Shown: positions 1 through 12,100 of the stretch, piece by piece
How the letters are laid out: each line of letters opens with the position of its first letter
Numbering within the stretch: position 1 is the first letter of the stretch
Source: Apostichopus parvimensis
Lineage: Eukaryota > Echinodermata > Holothuroidea > Aspidochirotida > Stichopodidae
Direction of reading: 5' to 3'
NCBI GenBank assembly: GCA_000934455.1
Contig: KN887910.1
Coordinates: 31,621 to 53,549 of the forward strand
Length of the DNA: 21,929 nucleotides
Position numbers and translations under genes: made by a program
Notes under the pieces: model-generated
Told to the model about the DNA's origin: nothing
The model's input: only the letters and a program-made list of their open reading frames with translations
Database searches by the model: none

Positions 1-121
1 CGGTTCTTTCCGGATAACAGCACAGAGGTCTGCTTGGAACCCACGCACGGTAAATCGCACAAAACCCTGGCACAAGAACTCGCCAGGCTACACCCAGAAA
101 TCACTCTTTGGATGTTCAATG
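1..121 (+). CDS. fry: fry exon 1 of window (5' partial)
   Basis: The window begins inside this exon, in frame from base 1. It encodes residues 1-40 (here numbered from the window edge), starting [10 protein letters not shown] and ending [15 protein letters not shown], plus the first base of a Glu codon. ELAR.HPE.TL.. followed by EI..RF across the next junction is a Furry family block leading into a conserved helical repeat. The donor GTAAGT at 122-127 is a strong consensus site; the intron that follows is phase 1. The real exon start and everything upstream are not visible. Confidence 0.9.
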
Positions 122-3100
122 GTAAGTCAAATGATAATACACTATTGTCTTCTAGACTGCTCACTAAAGCTATTGTCTGCTTGTGTGGGTGCGTGGATGT
201 GTATGCATACACATTCATATTTGTGTGTATTTTGCCTTCTGTTTTATATGTATATATATACATATATATGTATGTATTCTCATTACTTGAAAAGAATTTT
301 GATTGGCTGAGAGTTTCAGTAGAGTTCACAAATGACTGTATACATCAAGTGTGTTGTTATTTGTGTTCTACTTTTTGTCCATTCCCTTCTCAGAAATTAC
401 GATGAGGTTTGAGTCGACCACTGAGATGGCCGGTCACTTAGACTCATCGCCGACCATGTCCAGGAAGATCCTCTTGGAGATTCTAATACCTTGGCTGTAC
501 AATATAGAACTGGTCGACTGCGACGTGGAGAACGAGGCCCAGATCAACATGGGCCTAGGACGAGATGACCTGGCCGAGGACCAAGACGTGGGATGCCCGC
601 AACGTAAGACCGGCTGGGGGTCTAAACAGGCCACGCAGGTGGTGCTCAACAATTTGCTGTCCATAACCCAAGAGGTGAGATTGTAGTTTGTAGATTTCTA
701 CTCCTCCTTTCCATTCACCCTATAGGTTCACAGGGGCATTTTTAAAAATTCAAAAAAGGTTAAAAAAAAGTGGAACCCAAAAGAAAAAAAAAAAAGAATC
801 CCTTGGGGGTGAAAATTTTGAACTGCAAAGCCAAAATTTTCTCCCCCAAAAAGAAACGTAAATTTGAAAAAAAAGAGGCCATACTGTTTCTTCATTTCTG
901 ATTGTCAAGTATAGAATCTTGTACACTTCACTGACCTCTCAATAATCATTTCCTTTAAATGGTCAATTTATATATGTGTTTACCCCCTCCTTTATGCAAA
1001 TGGTCAAAAATCAAATTATTTTCAAAGGTTTTCCTTTTTTTTTGCAAACTCTTGTCATCATAACAGTTAAGTTTGTCCTTGCATATTTTATCAGTTTACA
1101 AATTTCCCAACTATTGAAACCATACCACTGCCTTTCTCCCACATTTTCACTGATTTATGGCAGAAAATGCAGCCCTACATAAAATAGAAATAACATCAGT
1201 ATTTCTTTTCCTTTCCTTCCCCCATCCTGCCAAATAGAAGAAACATGTTCGATTTCCATGCAGCCAAACCCCCCCCCCCCGTACGAGCGTATTTAATTCT
1301 TCCGTCTGTTTCTATCCTCAGTATGGAGACGACTACCCGGTGGAGATTGAGTCAGTCTGGGTCGGTCTTTGTACCTGCTGGTCTAATAATATGAGGGTCA
1401 TCTTGAACTACCTCCTGCAGTTTACAGCTATCATCCTCAATCCTGACCTCTTGCCATACGTAAGGCAGCCCTCTGATTCTCTTCATTCTTGGCTCTCAAG
1501 AATCCTTATCATTTCTCTCCCTCCCCTTGCTGATGTTACTTGCTTGACTGTCGACAAACTTTTCACTCTGTTACTGTGGAGTCAATTTTAATGTCTATTT
1601 TATATTTGAAAAGCCAGGTGTTGGGAAAAATTCTTTGAATTTTTGGGCAATAGTTTTAGGTAGTTCAATACAACATCTTTACAGTAGCCTAGTCAGATTG
1701 CAGAGTTTCCTTCAGTAAAACATATTAAAATGAAAAATGAAGAAAATTCACGAAAAAGGTTGAATAACGGTCACATGGGTCAGGCATTGTACACACCTTC
1801 AGTCAATGGGCCTTGTTCTGTGTGTATTTGAGCCTTGAGAAGTTACATCACTGCTCCACTGTTTATATGATATGTGATATGCTGTCATTCATAAGACGTT
1901 TCACACCCAGTCCCTGGTTACAGCATTATGAACCCTCTAGGTCGGTCATCCAAACAAGCAAATTCCATGTTGCTGCATCCCTTGACTGTTGATAGAAGCA
2001 TTCACAAGATTTTAAATTATTATTACACCCTATTAATAACATGGGGGAGATGGACAGTACACAGATTCTGCACCGTTCGAAACATTTTCATTGACATGCA
2101 AATTAGCTTGATGAATTCATTGTCTTCCTGTAAGAATAGTATTAAAGATAGTCGTTCCTGATTGCACTCGTCTCTCCCTTCTGGTGTAGTTGAAGAGAAT
2201 CGTCCGTTACATCGCGAGAGCCAAGACCAACGAACTAATGGAGCTGTTGATGAAGGAGATCCAGTCAGTGGAGGTGGTCAACTATCAGGTGGAACGGCTG
2301 GAAGATCCGCCGTATTTCTCCATCATTGACCGTTCGTCCCTGCCTCACAGTGAGAGCGTCTCGTCTCTCAGCGACACCATCGACAAGGACCACCCCGAGC
2401 AGATGCATGCGAGGGCGCCCTCAGGCGACAGTCAGAGTGGATTCGAAAGAAGGGGCAGCAGCGATGTTCATCAGGATAGCGTGGCTAGTAGCAAAGGGAG
2501 TGACAAGGGTGTGAAGACGGATAGGTAAGAATTAGTGATACGTTAATCTGCTTGACGTTGCCACGGAGATCTATCAGGGATAATCATTCTTTAAAGCAGT
2601 CAAGTCTTAGTTAAAAATAAAAATAAAATCATTGTACTGTACAGAAAAGATAAGAAAGAACCTCTTTGATCCAAGGAGTGAGTCCTGTATAGCCTGGTTC
2701 ATTTCTGAGAGACTGTCGTGTAAGGCCAAATGTAAGAAGCAGAGCAAAGGAAAAATGTATGCTTATTATATATTCAACTGTATTAAGCACATCACTTATA
2801 TACACTCTCTAAAATGTACAGAACTACTCATGCTTAACATAAAGCAGAGAGTTTTGTTACGTCATGTCATCAGATATCACAGAGACACACAAACAAAAAC
2901 AAGTTACAACCAAAAAGGGCCAAAATTCTTCTTTTTTTTTAAAAGATCTTGCATTTGTTATTTACAGTTTTAACCCAAGACCAATCCTCATATAGTGATA
3001 TCTAAGATGTTTTTTATATTCCTTACATTTGTAATTTTAGTACAGTATTTATACATTTCCTTGCTAAATGTTAAATATAATACATTTGTCTCGTTGTTGG

Positions 3101-6100
3101 TGTGTCGTGACCTTTTCCTTGCATTTTGCTTTTTCAGTCTGGCAAAGAGTGACAATTTTAGCCACCACCAGAGTACCAGTTCCCTGACCACCACGCTGAC
3201 CAGCAGCTCCTCCACTCCCAGCAGTGAGATAGCAGCCATCTTGGATCGATCCAAACCCCAGTTACCGATCCTGCCTGAGGTGGACCTCTCCAGCAAATCA
3301 GAGCAACAGCTCTTAGACGACGATGACCTGGACGGAGTCCGGAACGACGATAGCTTCCTCTTATGGAGGCAAGAGTCTAGGGATGGACTGGTGGCTGTAC
3401 GGATCCCTCTAGCTGTCGACATTCACTGTGGTAACCTGAGTGACCTCATTGAGAACCACGATATACCACAAGGAATCCTACACAGGTATGAAACCACAAA
3501 CATCCTTAAGATGGTTATCACCGCTAATGTCTTACAGTCTCCTTTATGTCAGTATCACCGTTGTCTACTTTGCACTGTGCCTTATTGGACACTCTGACAC
3601 AAAATGTACTTCTTAATGCCAGTTTATAACATTAATGTCCTCATGTGCCATTTACAAGACTGCAAGAAAGTACCTTTGGAGTAAAGGTGGGAAGAAGGAG
3701 GAGGAGGAGGAGGCAATATGGGGCAGTGGTATTATTTGGTTGAACCATTGATCTGGCTTTTACATATATTCATAAATGAAAGGAAGGGAGGTACTGTATT
3801 GACTTGTTAATTTTTCGTACAGATCTGGTTTCAAAATTAAAATCATGGACAATCTTACTGTTTGTTGTTTTAAACTCAGTTTCTGATTGCCAAAAGTGCT
3901 TCTCACAACTTTCAAGAAGGCCTCTATGTGTAAAGAATATGTTAGTATAGGCTAAAGTTTCTATTGCAAACGTGCCAGTAGGCTAGTATTTCCATTAGCA
4001 ATGTTCCTCAAATAACACAAAGGCTAACAGTATAGGCTAAAGTTTTATTGCTACAGCTTATTGATAGGATAAATGATCACTACACAGCAGTAAAAGACAT
4101 CAACCTGTAACTGTTTTACTTGTTCAGTTGCCATCGTAAACAATAAGGCCAAACTTTGGATTCCTCTCTAGTAATTGATGAACAGTGTAAAATACTATTT
4201 GTAGACCTACAGAATAAAATGTTGATAATTATTGATCAAAACAGAGGCTCTTGCATGGGTTGTTGCAGTTGTTTGGAAACAATTTGGTAGAGTTTCTGTT
4301 GTTAGAATTGGTCATTTTGTTTTCAAATTTGGGAACTAAGAAAGGTAACAGCCCTAATATCTATAGTGCAACTGAATCTTGAAGAAACGTAGTAGTCATT
4401 AAAAGGAAATCTCTAAGCATTAGTTTTGATGTTCTCAGCAACGGCAACAAGATCAACTCCTTGCATGAAAGTCTGTTTTGATTCTTTGAATCTCAAAGAT
4501 CCAAAACATAAGAAAGAAACTCTTGTTTCATACTAAAACACACACACCAGATTATTGACCAGATTCACCCATAAAGGCTGAAAATAACTTTTGAAAGCTG
4601 AAATATTGAAAGAATATTGGAAATTGAAATTGAAAATATGAAGTTATGCATTTCTGTTGGACATAAAGGCATCAAGTTTAATCTTATTTCTCTAATTCCA
4701 GGTGTAATTTAGCAGTCATGTTACTGACAGACCTGGTTGTGGAACAGCTTCATCTTAACCTTGGCAATCACTACTTACCAATTATTCTTCATACAGTGTT
4801 TCTTGGTAAGTTGAAAACCTTTGTGTTTACAAAGCAGCTGGTAAGGTTTACTAAGTGAATGGGACTCTGTAGTAAAGTTATCAGTCCTCCATTATGATTT
4901 CAAATTACACTCTTGCTTTGTGGGTAGCTCCATTGACAATTTCCCCAGGCTTGAGTAAAGAGTAAAGACCTGAGTGTTGATAGCCAAATTTATTTTAGAA
5001 TATAATTTTCAGCTTTCTATAGTCTCATCTTCCCCCCGCCACACCCTTTCACTCAAACCCCTCTTGCTCTTGGTTAATTTAACTGTCATCTGTTATGTTG
5101 TTTTCTAAATTCTAACAACACAGCCCAAACAAAAATGCTCTTTTAACTTCATACCAATAGCCGAGCCCCAACAGATGACAAATAGCACCGTCCGTTGTTT
5201 TCAAATTTGAATTGCGTTGTTAACGTTTTATTTGAAGCCATCAGAGTCTTACGATTTGCCTATTGATTTCTGTGTTGCTTCTGAGGAACTGACCTGATAG
5301 TCTGAGTGCTAGACTAAGTAACCCAGCCACTTTGATTGATGACCCTCAGATGTTGAAAGGGTCCGTCCTGGAAAGCTAAAAAAATGGTACAGAAATTCAA
5401 ACTGGGACCGACATTCGGTCTTCCCAATAGTCATCCTGTATTAAACTGCAATTTATATTCTGATCAAGGTCTAACATTTTAAACCTTTTTTGTTTACTCT
5501 CCCAGGAATGGACCATTCTTGGCCTTTGGTCTACCACCACTGTAAGCAGCTACTCTTGAATTTGATGGTGATTCTCTCCCCTCACGGGGACCACGCTGGG
5601 GTGGCCCGGATGCTGCTCCGTAACCATAGCGTCAGTGATCTCAACATACTCTTCGAACAATCACCACAGAACACCAAAGTTTTCAACTTCACTGGTGAGT
5701 ACCATACACTGGTCTGGATGGAGATTTGCAACCAAATGTGGTTGCTATGGAGTCATTTACTGACAGTACATCGAAAGAGAATGTTTCGTATGGTTTCATG
5801 TGTATGCTTTTTGCTGCAAAGCTTTCCTTGATTTCAGTGAAAGTTGTTTTTTGCGAGCAACTGATTGCTAACATACATGCTCCTACATTGAAATACCATT
5901 CTATTTGTTACACATGTAGGCTCTGGACTGCAAGCAGCTGTGTCAAAGGGTCACATGGTTAGGCTTTTGATCGCAAGAAGCAGCACCATTATTTTTTTTT
6001 TTCGAAACCTTCTGAATGCCAGAAAATGTTGGTAGCTTCAAAATTGATTTTGTCATGCTGAAATATGCAACTTGATTTACATCCATGATAATAGTCTGTG

Positions 6101-9100
6101 TCTTTGAGTTTTAAAGTGTTAAGCTGATCTCGGTAAGTAGGTTATCTTTATCACAACTCCCGTAGCATTACTCTAATACAGTGTAGGTATTGTCTTCAAG
6201 CAGAGCCTAATTAGTTAATACATTATTAAATTTACTCAGCTTTTTTGTATCTTCTTTTGTTTTACCTCCTAGGTGCACCAACCCCCATCCTCATACACCC
6301 ATCCGAGTCCCCAGGGGAGAGCACAGACACTTCCCCTCTGGACAGCGTTGCCAACGTGATGGGGGCCTCCACCCTGTCCCTATCCAGTTCTGGAAGTGTC
6401 TCCACTGTGGTACCCTCTTCAGGAGGGGGGTCTACCAACTTCATCAACGGAGAAATCAGGAGCGAGGAAGACGCAGCTAAAGCCCTCATGGAATTTCTCG
6501 TTTCCAGGTATTTTTTTTATATTTTTATATTTTTCATGTTATTTTTTTAATTTATTCCAGTATAAATATAAATTTATTAATAGGATAAGAAGTACATATG
6601 TAAGGATAGGGACAGGGTGTACAGTACGTCCCAGCTGTGTGTGTCATTCACCGTCTTGCTTGTATTGTTTTGTCCATGTTTGTGTTGCTATGGGAATAAT
6701 AATACCGAGATATTATTACAGTACACTGGTTGTGCAAACACCATATTGTAAACTTTTACAAAGTTTTAATGCAACAGTGGTGAAGTATAAGTAGCTAACA
6801 ATGTGGTGTATTGGCTAAAGGGTTTAAAAAATAAAACTTCTTCACTGATTGTTATATGCCAGAGTTAGGCTAGGTGCATCTACTACTATGAAAAGCGAGG
6901 TAGATGTCGGCAAAATGTTGATGTGTAAGTAGCGGATAGAGTGTTTTAATGACCAATGAAAGTAAAGTAAAACGTTTGCCCTATTTCTTATGTGTCAAGG
7001 TAAAGCTAGGCTAGTTTCATCTACTATGAAAAGCAAGGTAGGCAAACTATTAATCTGTAGTAACGTACTTTTTTGCCATTTGTTCTAAACGTAATGGCTC
7101 TCACTTACAATGTATGTTTTGCTCTGGTATCATGTATATGTGTCCGCAACACAATGGAGATGCAACAAATCGCTTTGACGTATGCCCTTGGTGAAAAGCT
7201 AATAAACTAATGGTTATAGTTATTCAGAGGACTAAAAGAATAATTCAGATGATACAAAGAGGTAGAGAAACATAGTAGAAACAGTGCAAAGTTATGAATA
7301 TATGAATTTATGGTAATAATTCAGATTTAAAACAATCAACAAGAAAATATATTTGTATAGTTTTGATAGCTCTTACATAAAGTCAGCCAGGTCATGCTGC
7401 TGACAGGCTTAAAATATGTTTTTTTACACAAATAATATGCCAGAATTGTAAGATCTATTATGGACTTGATTTTTTATCTTATGTGCTGTGATAAATGGCA
7501 CAAGACATGACTGACATTTCCACATAGAAACTTCCTTAGAGATTGTAAGATTGAGGTAATGAGCTTACCAACATAGTAACCCATGGTAACCTTTGTATCA
7601 GTCAGTAACTATGGTAATAACATCACAACCAAACACATCCATCACTTGTAGGAAAAGTCGGCCATTGTGGAGTAGTGAGGAGATCACGCCGAGGTGTCTA
7701 TCCATAAAGAGTGCAGAACAGATGTCCACATTCTTGCAGCACGTGGTGAGGATCTTTCAAAGTGGTCACCGTGGGGGATTCTTGGAGCAGCGATGGGCAG
7801 AGATTGCCCTCCAGCCCGCCCTCCAGGGATCCTCTAGACACTATGCCGGCAGGTCCTTCCAGGTAAACCTTTACGTCAATACTAATTGTGGCATCGCAAT
7901 GAACCAGTTAATGTTCAACCAGTTGAAGTAATTAGTGCTGTAGTTCACAAATATGTCATATAAGGTCAAAGGTCAGGTCAAGTAATGTAACACAAACACT
8001 GTTGCATTTGTACTGCCTGCCTCGGAAAGGAAACAGAATGTATTTAAATTTGTTTATGTTAGGTGATTGATTTGCTTGGCTTCATATCTCAACTGCATGT
8101 CAACAAGGATATCACTGAATTCTCAGTTTATTTGCTCCTTTATTTTATAAATAGTGAGAGATTTAGTCAAACCTCGCTAACGTTGCTAATATGGGCTAGT
8201 TTCCAGACCATATCACTTACAATATGATGGTGCACATGTGCAGCTTGAATAAAACAATGGCTTATTACAATCATTGATCATTGATCTGTAGCCTCAGTTC
8301 ATGTATTGAGAAACTTCTGTCTAACCCTTCGCTGCCCTGTTTGCAGTCGGTGTTTTCCCTCCCTCATCACCTGAAACTCACTGTTCTATGTTATGATGTT
8401 TTGAATGTTAACAATGCTTCTCAGTGTAGTTTCAGGGTAGGGTATGTTGTTAAATATGTAACATAGCTAACGCTCCAGGCAAATTTTGAACGATTATCCA
8501 AATTCTTACCAAATTTCTATTCCAAATTTCTAAACCAAAATCAGCTTTGCAGGTCCATCAGATCACTAGTTGTTTACTCAAATTTAGATTACATTATAAT
8601 TACATTATAATTACATTATTAGTAAATACCCCAAATAGGTCAAATGATAAAAATTGGTAAACCCTTTATCATTTTGGAGAATACTGATGTAAGATCAAAA
8701 CTAGTGGTAGGCCTATGATCCACCCGATAGGAAGTCTTAGTGACCCAAAGCTGGTGTCTCTATTCACCAGACCTACAAATCTCTCTTACCATATACATAT
8801 TGGCCATTCTTTGTTATTTTACTACATTTTTCAGACAAGCAAATTTTCTCTTTGGACAACCAAACTGTAAGAACTAGTTGTCCGATTGACAACCAGAAAA
8901 AAAAATCCTTAAAAGTTTTTCCTGAATACCTGTACCTTGCATCACAACTAGTATATTGTGTACATAATTTCATTTTGACCTGTGGTTAAAAATTCAAATG
9001 TTACAATACCATTGAAACTGATATGATTCGATTTGTCCATGGTAATTAATATTTAAAATGAAGATAATTTTTAATCTGAAAATTTGTTATCATATACTCG

Positions 9101-12100
9101 ACTGGTCAGCACATCTTACATCACCTGAGGGGGTGAAGCCAAAATTGTCCATCTGTAGATCTGTCTGAAAATTTAAGCTATTCAAAGCAAGGGCTCTTCT
9201 TGAGCAATTACCAAAGTGTAGGGGTACATGTAAAATTTGAGATAGAGTGCCTCGGAAAAGGTCTTAACACATACGTAACATTTCTCTTATTACATAACCT
9301 CGCCAGATTTTCAGAGCTTTGAATCCAACTCTGTCCTCAAACTGGTTGTCCGACATTTTGAGAAGATTGGTGGAAACAGTGACTGAGCAGGGAAATGAAA
9401 CACAGGTTTGTCATATTGGGGTGCTTTAATATTCAGATGTAATTTATTTTTATTTTTAATATCTCCCATTTCTCAAACAGCTGGTTGTTTTATCAATACC
9501 ATATTCCATGTCTGATCCCAGATTCTCTCATCAGATAAATAGTAAAATCAACTCTCTCTTGAACTTTATTGCACCTTATCTTCTCGTCCAAATATGTGGA
9601 ATAGCTGGTAAGGGCAAAAGGAACTTTAGCCTCAAGTTTTATTGCAAAACAAGGCTAGGTTCGATACATCTGCTGTGAATAGTGTGGTAGGTCTGTGCTG
9701 AATGGTGCTCTTTTTGGGCTTGGAAAGTAAAAGTCTTTCTCAACATCTGTTATGATACTTATGCAAGGAGTTAGCAATACACTTTCTGTTCAATGATTTT
9801 CATGTTGGCATTTAAGTCATGCTTGAACCGTCCTACCTTTCATTTCTAGGGTTATGTCAGCGAAATTCTGCTGACCTTGGAGAACTCAATTGATACGTTA
9901 GCAGCAGATCTGGTCTTCAGCGAACCCAGGGAGAGGAACAAGTCCACGGCAGGTCGAAAATCTGGCTACCGTAAAAGCACTAGTAGCCTGTACATGATGT
10001 CGAGTGGTATGTACGATGGGGTGTCCAAGACACGGCACCCCACCCCCAGCATGAACATAACCGATGTTGGCAGCACAACTCCTATCTCCCCTCCGCTTGT
10101 GACCTCAGCCAGTCATGCAGGTACTAACACTTTATACTAATAGCCATGGACAGAAAGTACATAGCCCCCTCCCTACCTCCTTTTCAACTACTTAAAAAAA
10201 AAAAACACCCTCCAATAATTAATTTTAGTATATATCCAGATTCACAGAGATAAGACCTGGAATTTTTAGTTGAATTTATTCTCTGGTTTTCTTTAATGAA
10301 GTAAAGAAGTAGTTTACTAGAAAGATGACTTTTTGAGCCTCTTTGGAAAACTTTTGGGTTTTGTTTTGCATAGGTTGAAAGGAAAGTAGAATCTTTATTT
10401 ATTTTGGGGGGGGGGGGGAATATCTGACCTCTTTGTTCTTGGATCCATATCACATAGTTAAATTTATGCGAATGCAAATAACATTTAAGGAACTTTTCTT
10501 GGCAAAAGTCATGATGAATATATTAATCTCTGAGACTTTTCATCATTAATTTAAAGCTTTCTTATTGGAGATTATAGGCTCGTGCAAAAAAAGGCTTTAT
10601 AATTCCATCACAGTTGCAAAAACAAAAGAATAAAACGTTTGTATAAAAGCAGATGCTGTACTTTCTGTCCACGGTGGCCTGTGCATGTGTTCTTTTGTAT
10701 TCTAGCAATATAACCTGATTGAATGTTTATGTTTGCAAGCACAACACTATTATTATTATTTATACTTAACAACCTTTGTTTTATTTACGTATTTTTGTAT
10801 TGTAATGACCCAGAAAAGTGAAACTGTTCTGTCTAATACTCAAAAATATTCAAACAATTTTGTCTCCCTCCGTTTGGCGGAGGTTCGTCGTTCACTTCGT
10901 GATTACCTCTGTCTCCATTTTTGGGAAACAATGAAAGCAAGAAAACTTGTATTAAAAAAAAGGAAAAAGGAAAAAATTGGTGTGAATGTTTCTTTTGGTA
11001 GCTCAGTTAGTCTTATTTTAGTTTGCGTATCTCAGAGGTCCTCAAAAGTAAGAGAAACTGAAAAAGAGCACAAGGCGTAAAATATTTGCGATCTACATTT
11101 GACCATCTTCTGTGATTAATATTACTGATATTCAAAACTGTTAAAAAACATAGAGCTTTCTTGTTTGTATTGGTTCATACAATTTCTAGTCTCATACAAA
11201 AGAGAGGACTGTGTGTTCCATAGGTAGCATTCTGTGTATAATGTTGTTGGAACCCTGTGGTGTTGCACAGTAAGGCTCTACTTTCTCATTTCTACCTTAA
11301 ATCTGTCCGTTTTGAACGGAAATCTTAAGGTTATGACTGTTTACAGTGAACATTACACTTAATACCATCCAGTGTATTCGATGCGTCAGTAAGAAACTAC
11401 GCATTCCATCATGTTAAACCCTTGCTTATATTTTAAAGGAGGGTTCACGTACAATGGGGGACATATATCCTTGTGCCTCAAAGACAGAACACTTTTTCTA
11501 TATAACTATGAATTTCTGATTAAATACCCGGTTCTATGTTTGTTTCGTTTGAAGTGACTGCTATTCTGTTCCATTGCACCCCCCCCCCCTTTTAATATCT
11601 AACCTGCATGCATTTTTGCAAAGTATTACTGATGACTAACACACACCTTGCTACCTTAGAAACCCACCCTCAGACATAACACTGGCCATATATATATATA
11701 TATATATACAATTCTATGAATTCCTGAATAGCATTTATCACAGGAATGGAATATCATTCCTAACTGATCTTTGGGTAATATGATACAAATATGGAAGCAA
11801 AAAGGTATCGTTTTCCTTTGAAGGTACCTAGCCAAATATTTATATTTCCTCTTTCAATTCTGTTTATCTGTTTCAAAAATAACTTGCATAAAGAGCAAAG
11901 CAATTATTATCTAGAACACAACACAAACCAGCGCCCTCAGGATTACAAGCGCTGCACTCTGCAGATTCTAACTGAGGGCGATCCCTTCATTCAGATATAA
12001 CTTGGCAGAATGTGTTACTACCATATCACCTAACCCCTCCCCCACCCCCCCCCACACACACACACACCCTTCTATGACTACTCAGGGGGTTAAGTTGTAG

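Larger units (their letters stand above)
675..1321 (+). other. Intron 2 (647 bp)
   Basis: Phase-0 intron. Its first 200 bases are a low-complexity A-rich zone with runs of A at 763-795 and 868-880 and a long hairpin at 803-849 (listed separately). A 12-base C run lies at 1269-1280, about 40 bases before the acceptor at 1321. An ORF at 976-1182 has no recognisable content and is chance. Confidence 0.85.
3486..4701 (+). other. Intron 5 (1,216 bp)
   Basis: Phase-2 intron. It contains a GAA/GGA microsatellite at 3691-3713 and, at about 3944-4052, two copies of a short TATAGGCTAAAGTTT..ATTGC motif that may belong to the dispersed repeat also seen in introns 8 and 10. The rest is AT-rich with nothing recognised. 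Acceptor TCTAATTCCAG ends at 4701. Confidence 0.85.

Noticed and set aside
434..664. 76-codon minus-strand ORF opposite exon 2
   Set aside because: A shadow of the coding exon; no recognisable content.
2988..3422. 144-codon minus-strand ORF opposite exon 5
   Set aside because: It mirrors the conserved Furry exon on the other strand; its protein is Ser/Arg-rich nonsense with no recognisable domain.
10733..11080. 115-codon open frame in intron 11
   Set aside because: Translation is low-complexity Tyr/Lys-rich sequence from AT-rich DNA; no domain seen.
11294..11331. miRNA precursor
   Set aside because: The stem is about 13 base pairs in total with an internal loop and does not extend further, too short for a usual animal pre-miRNA.
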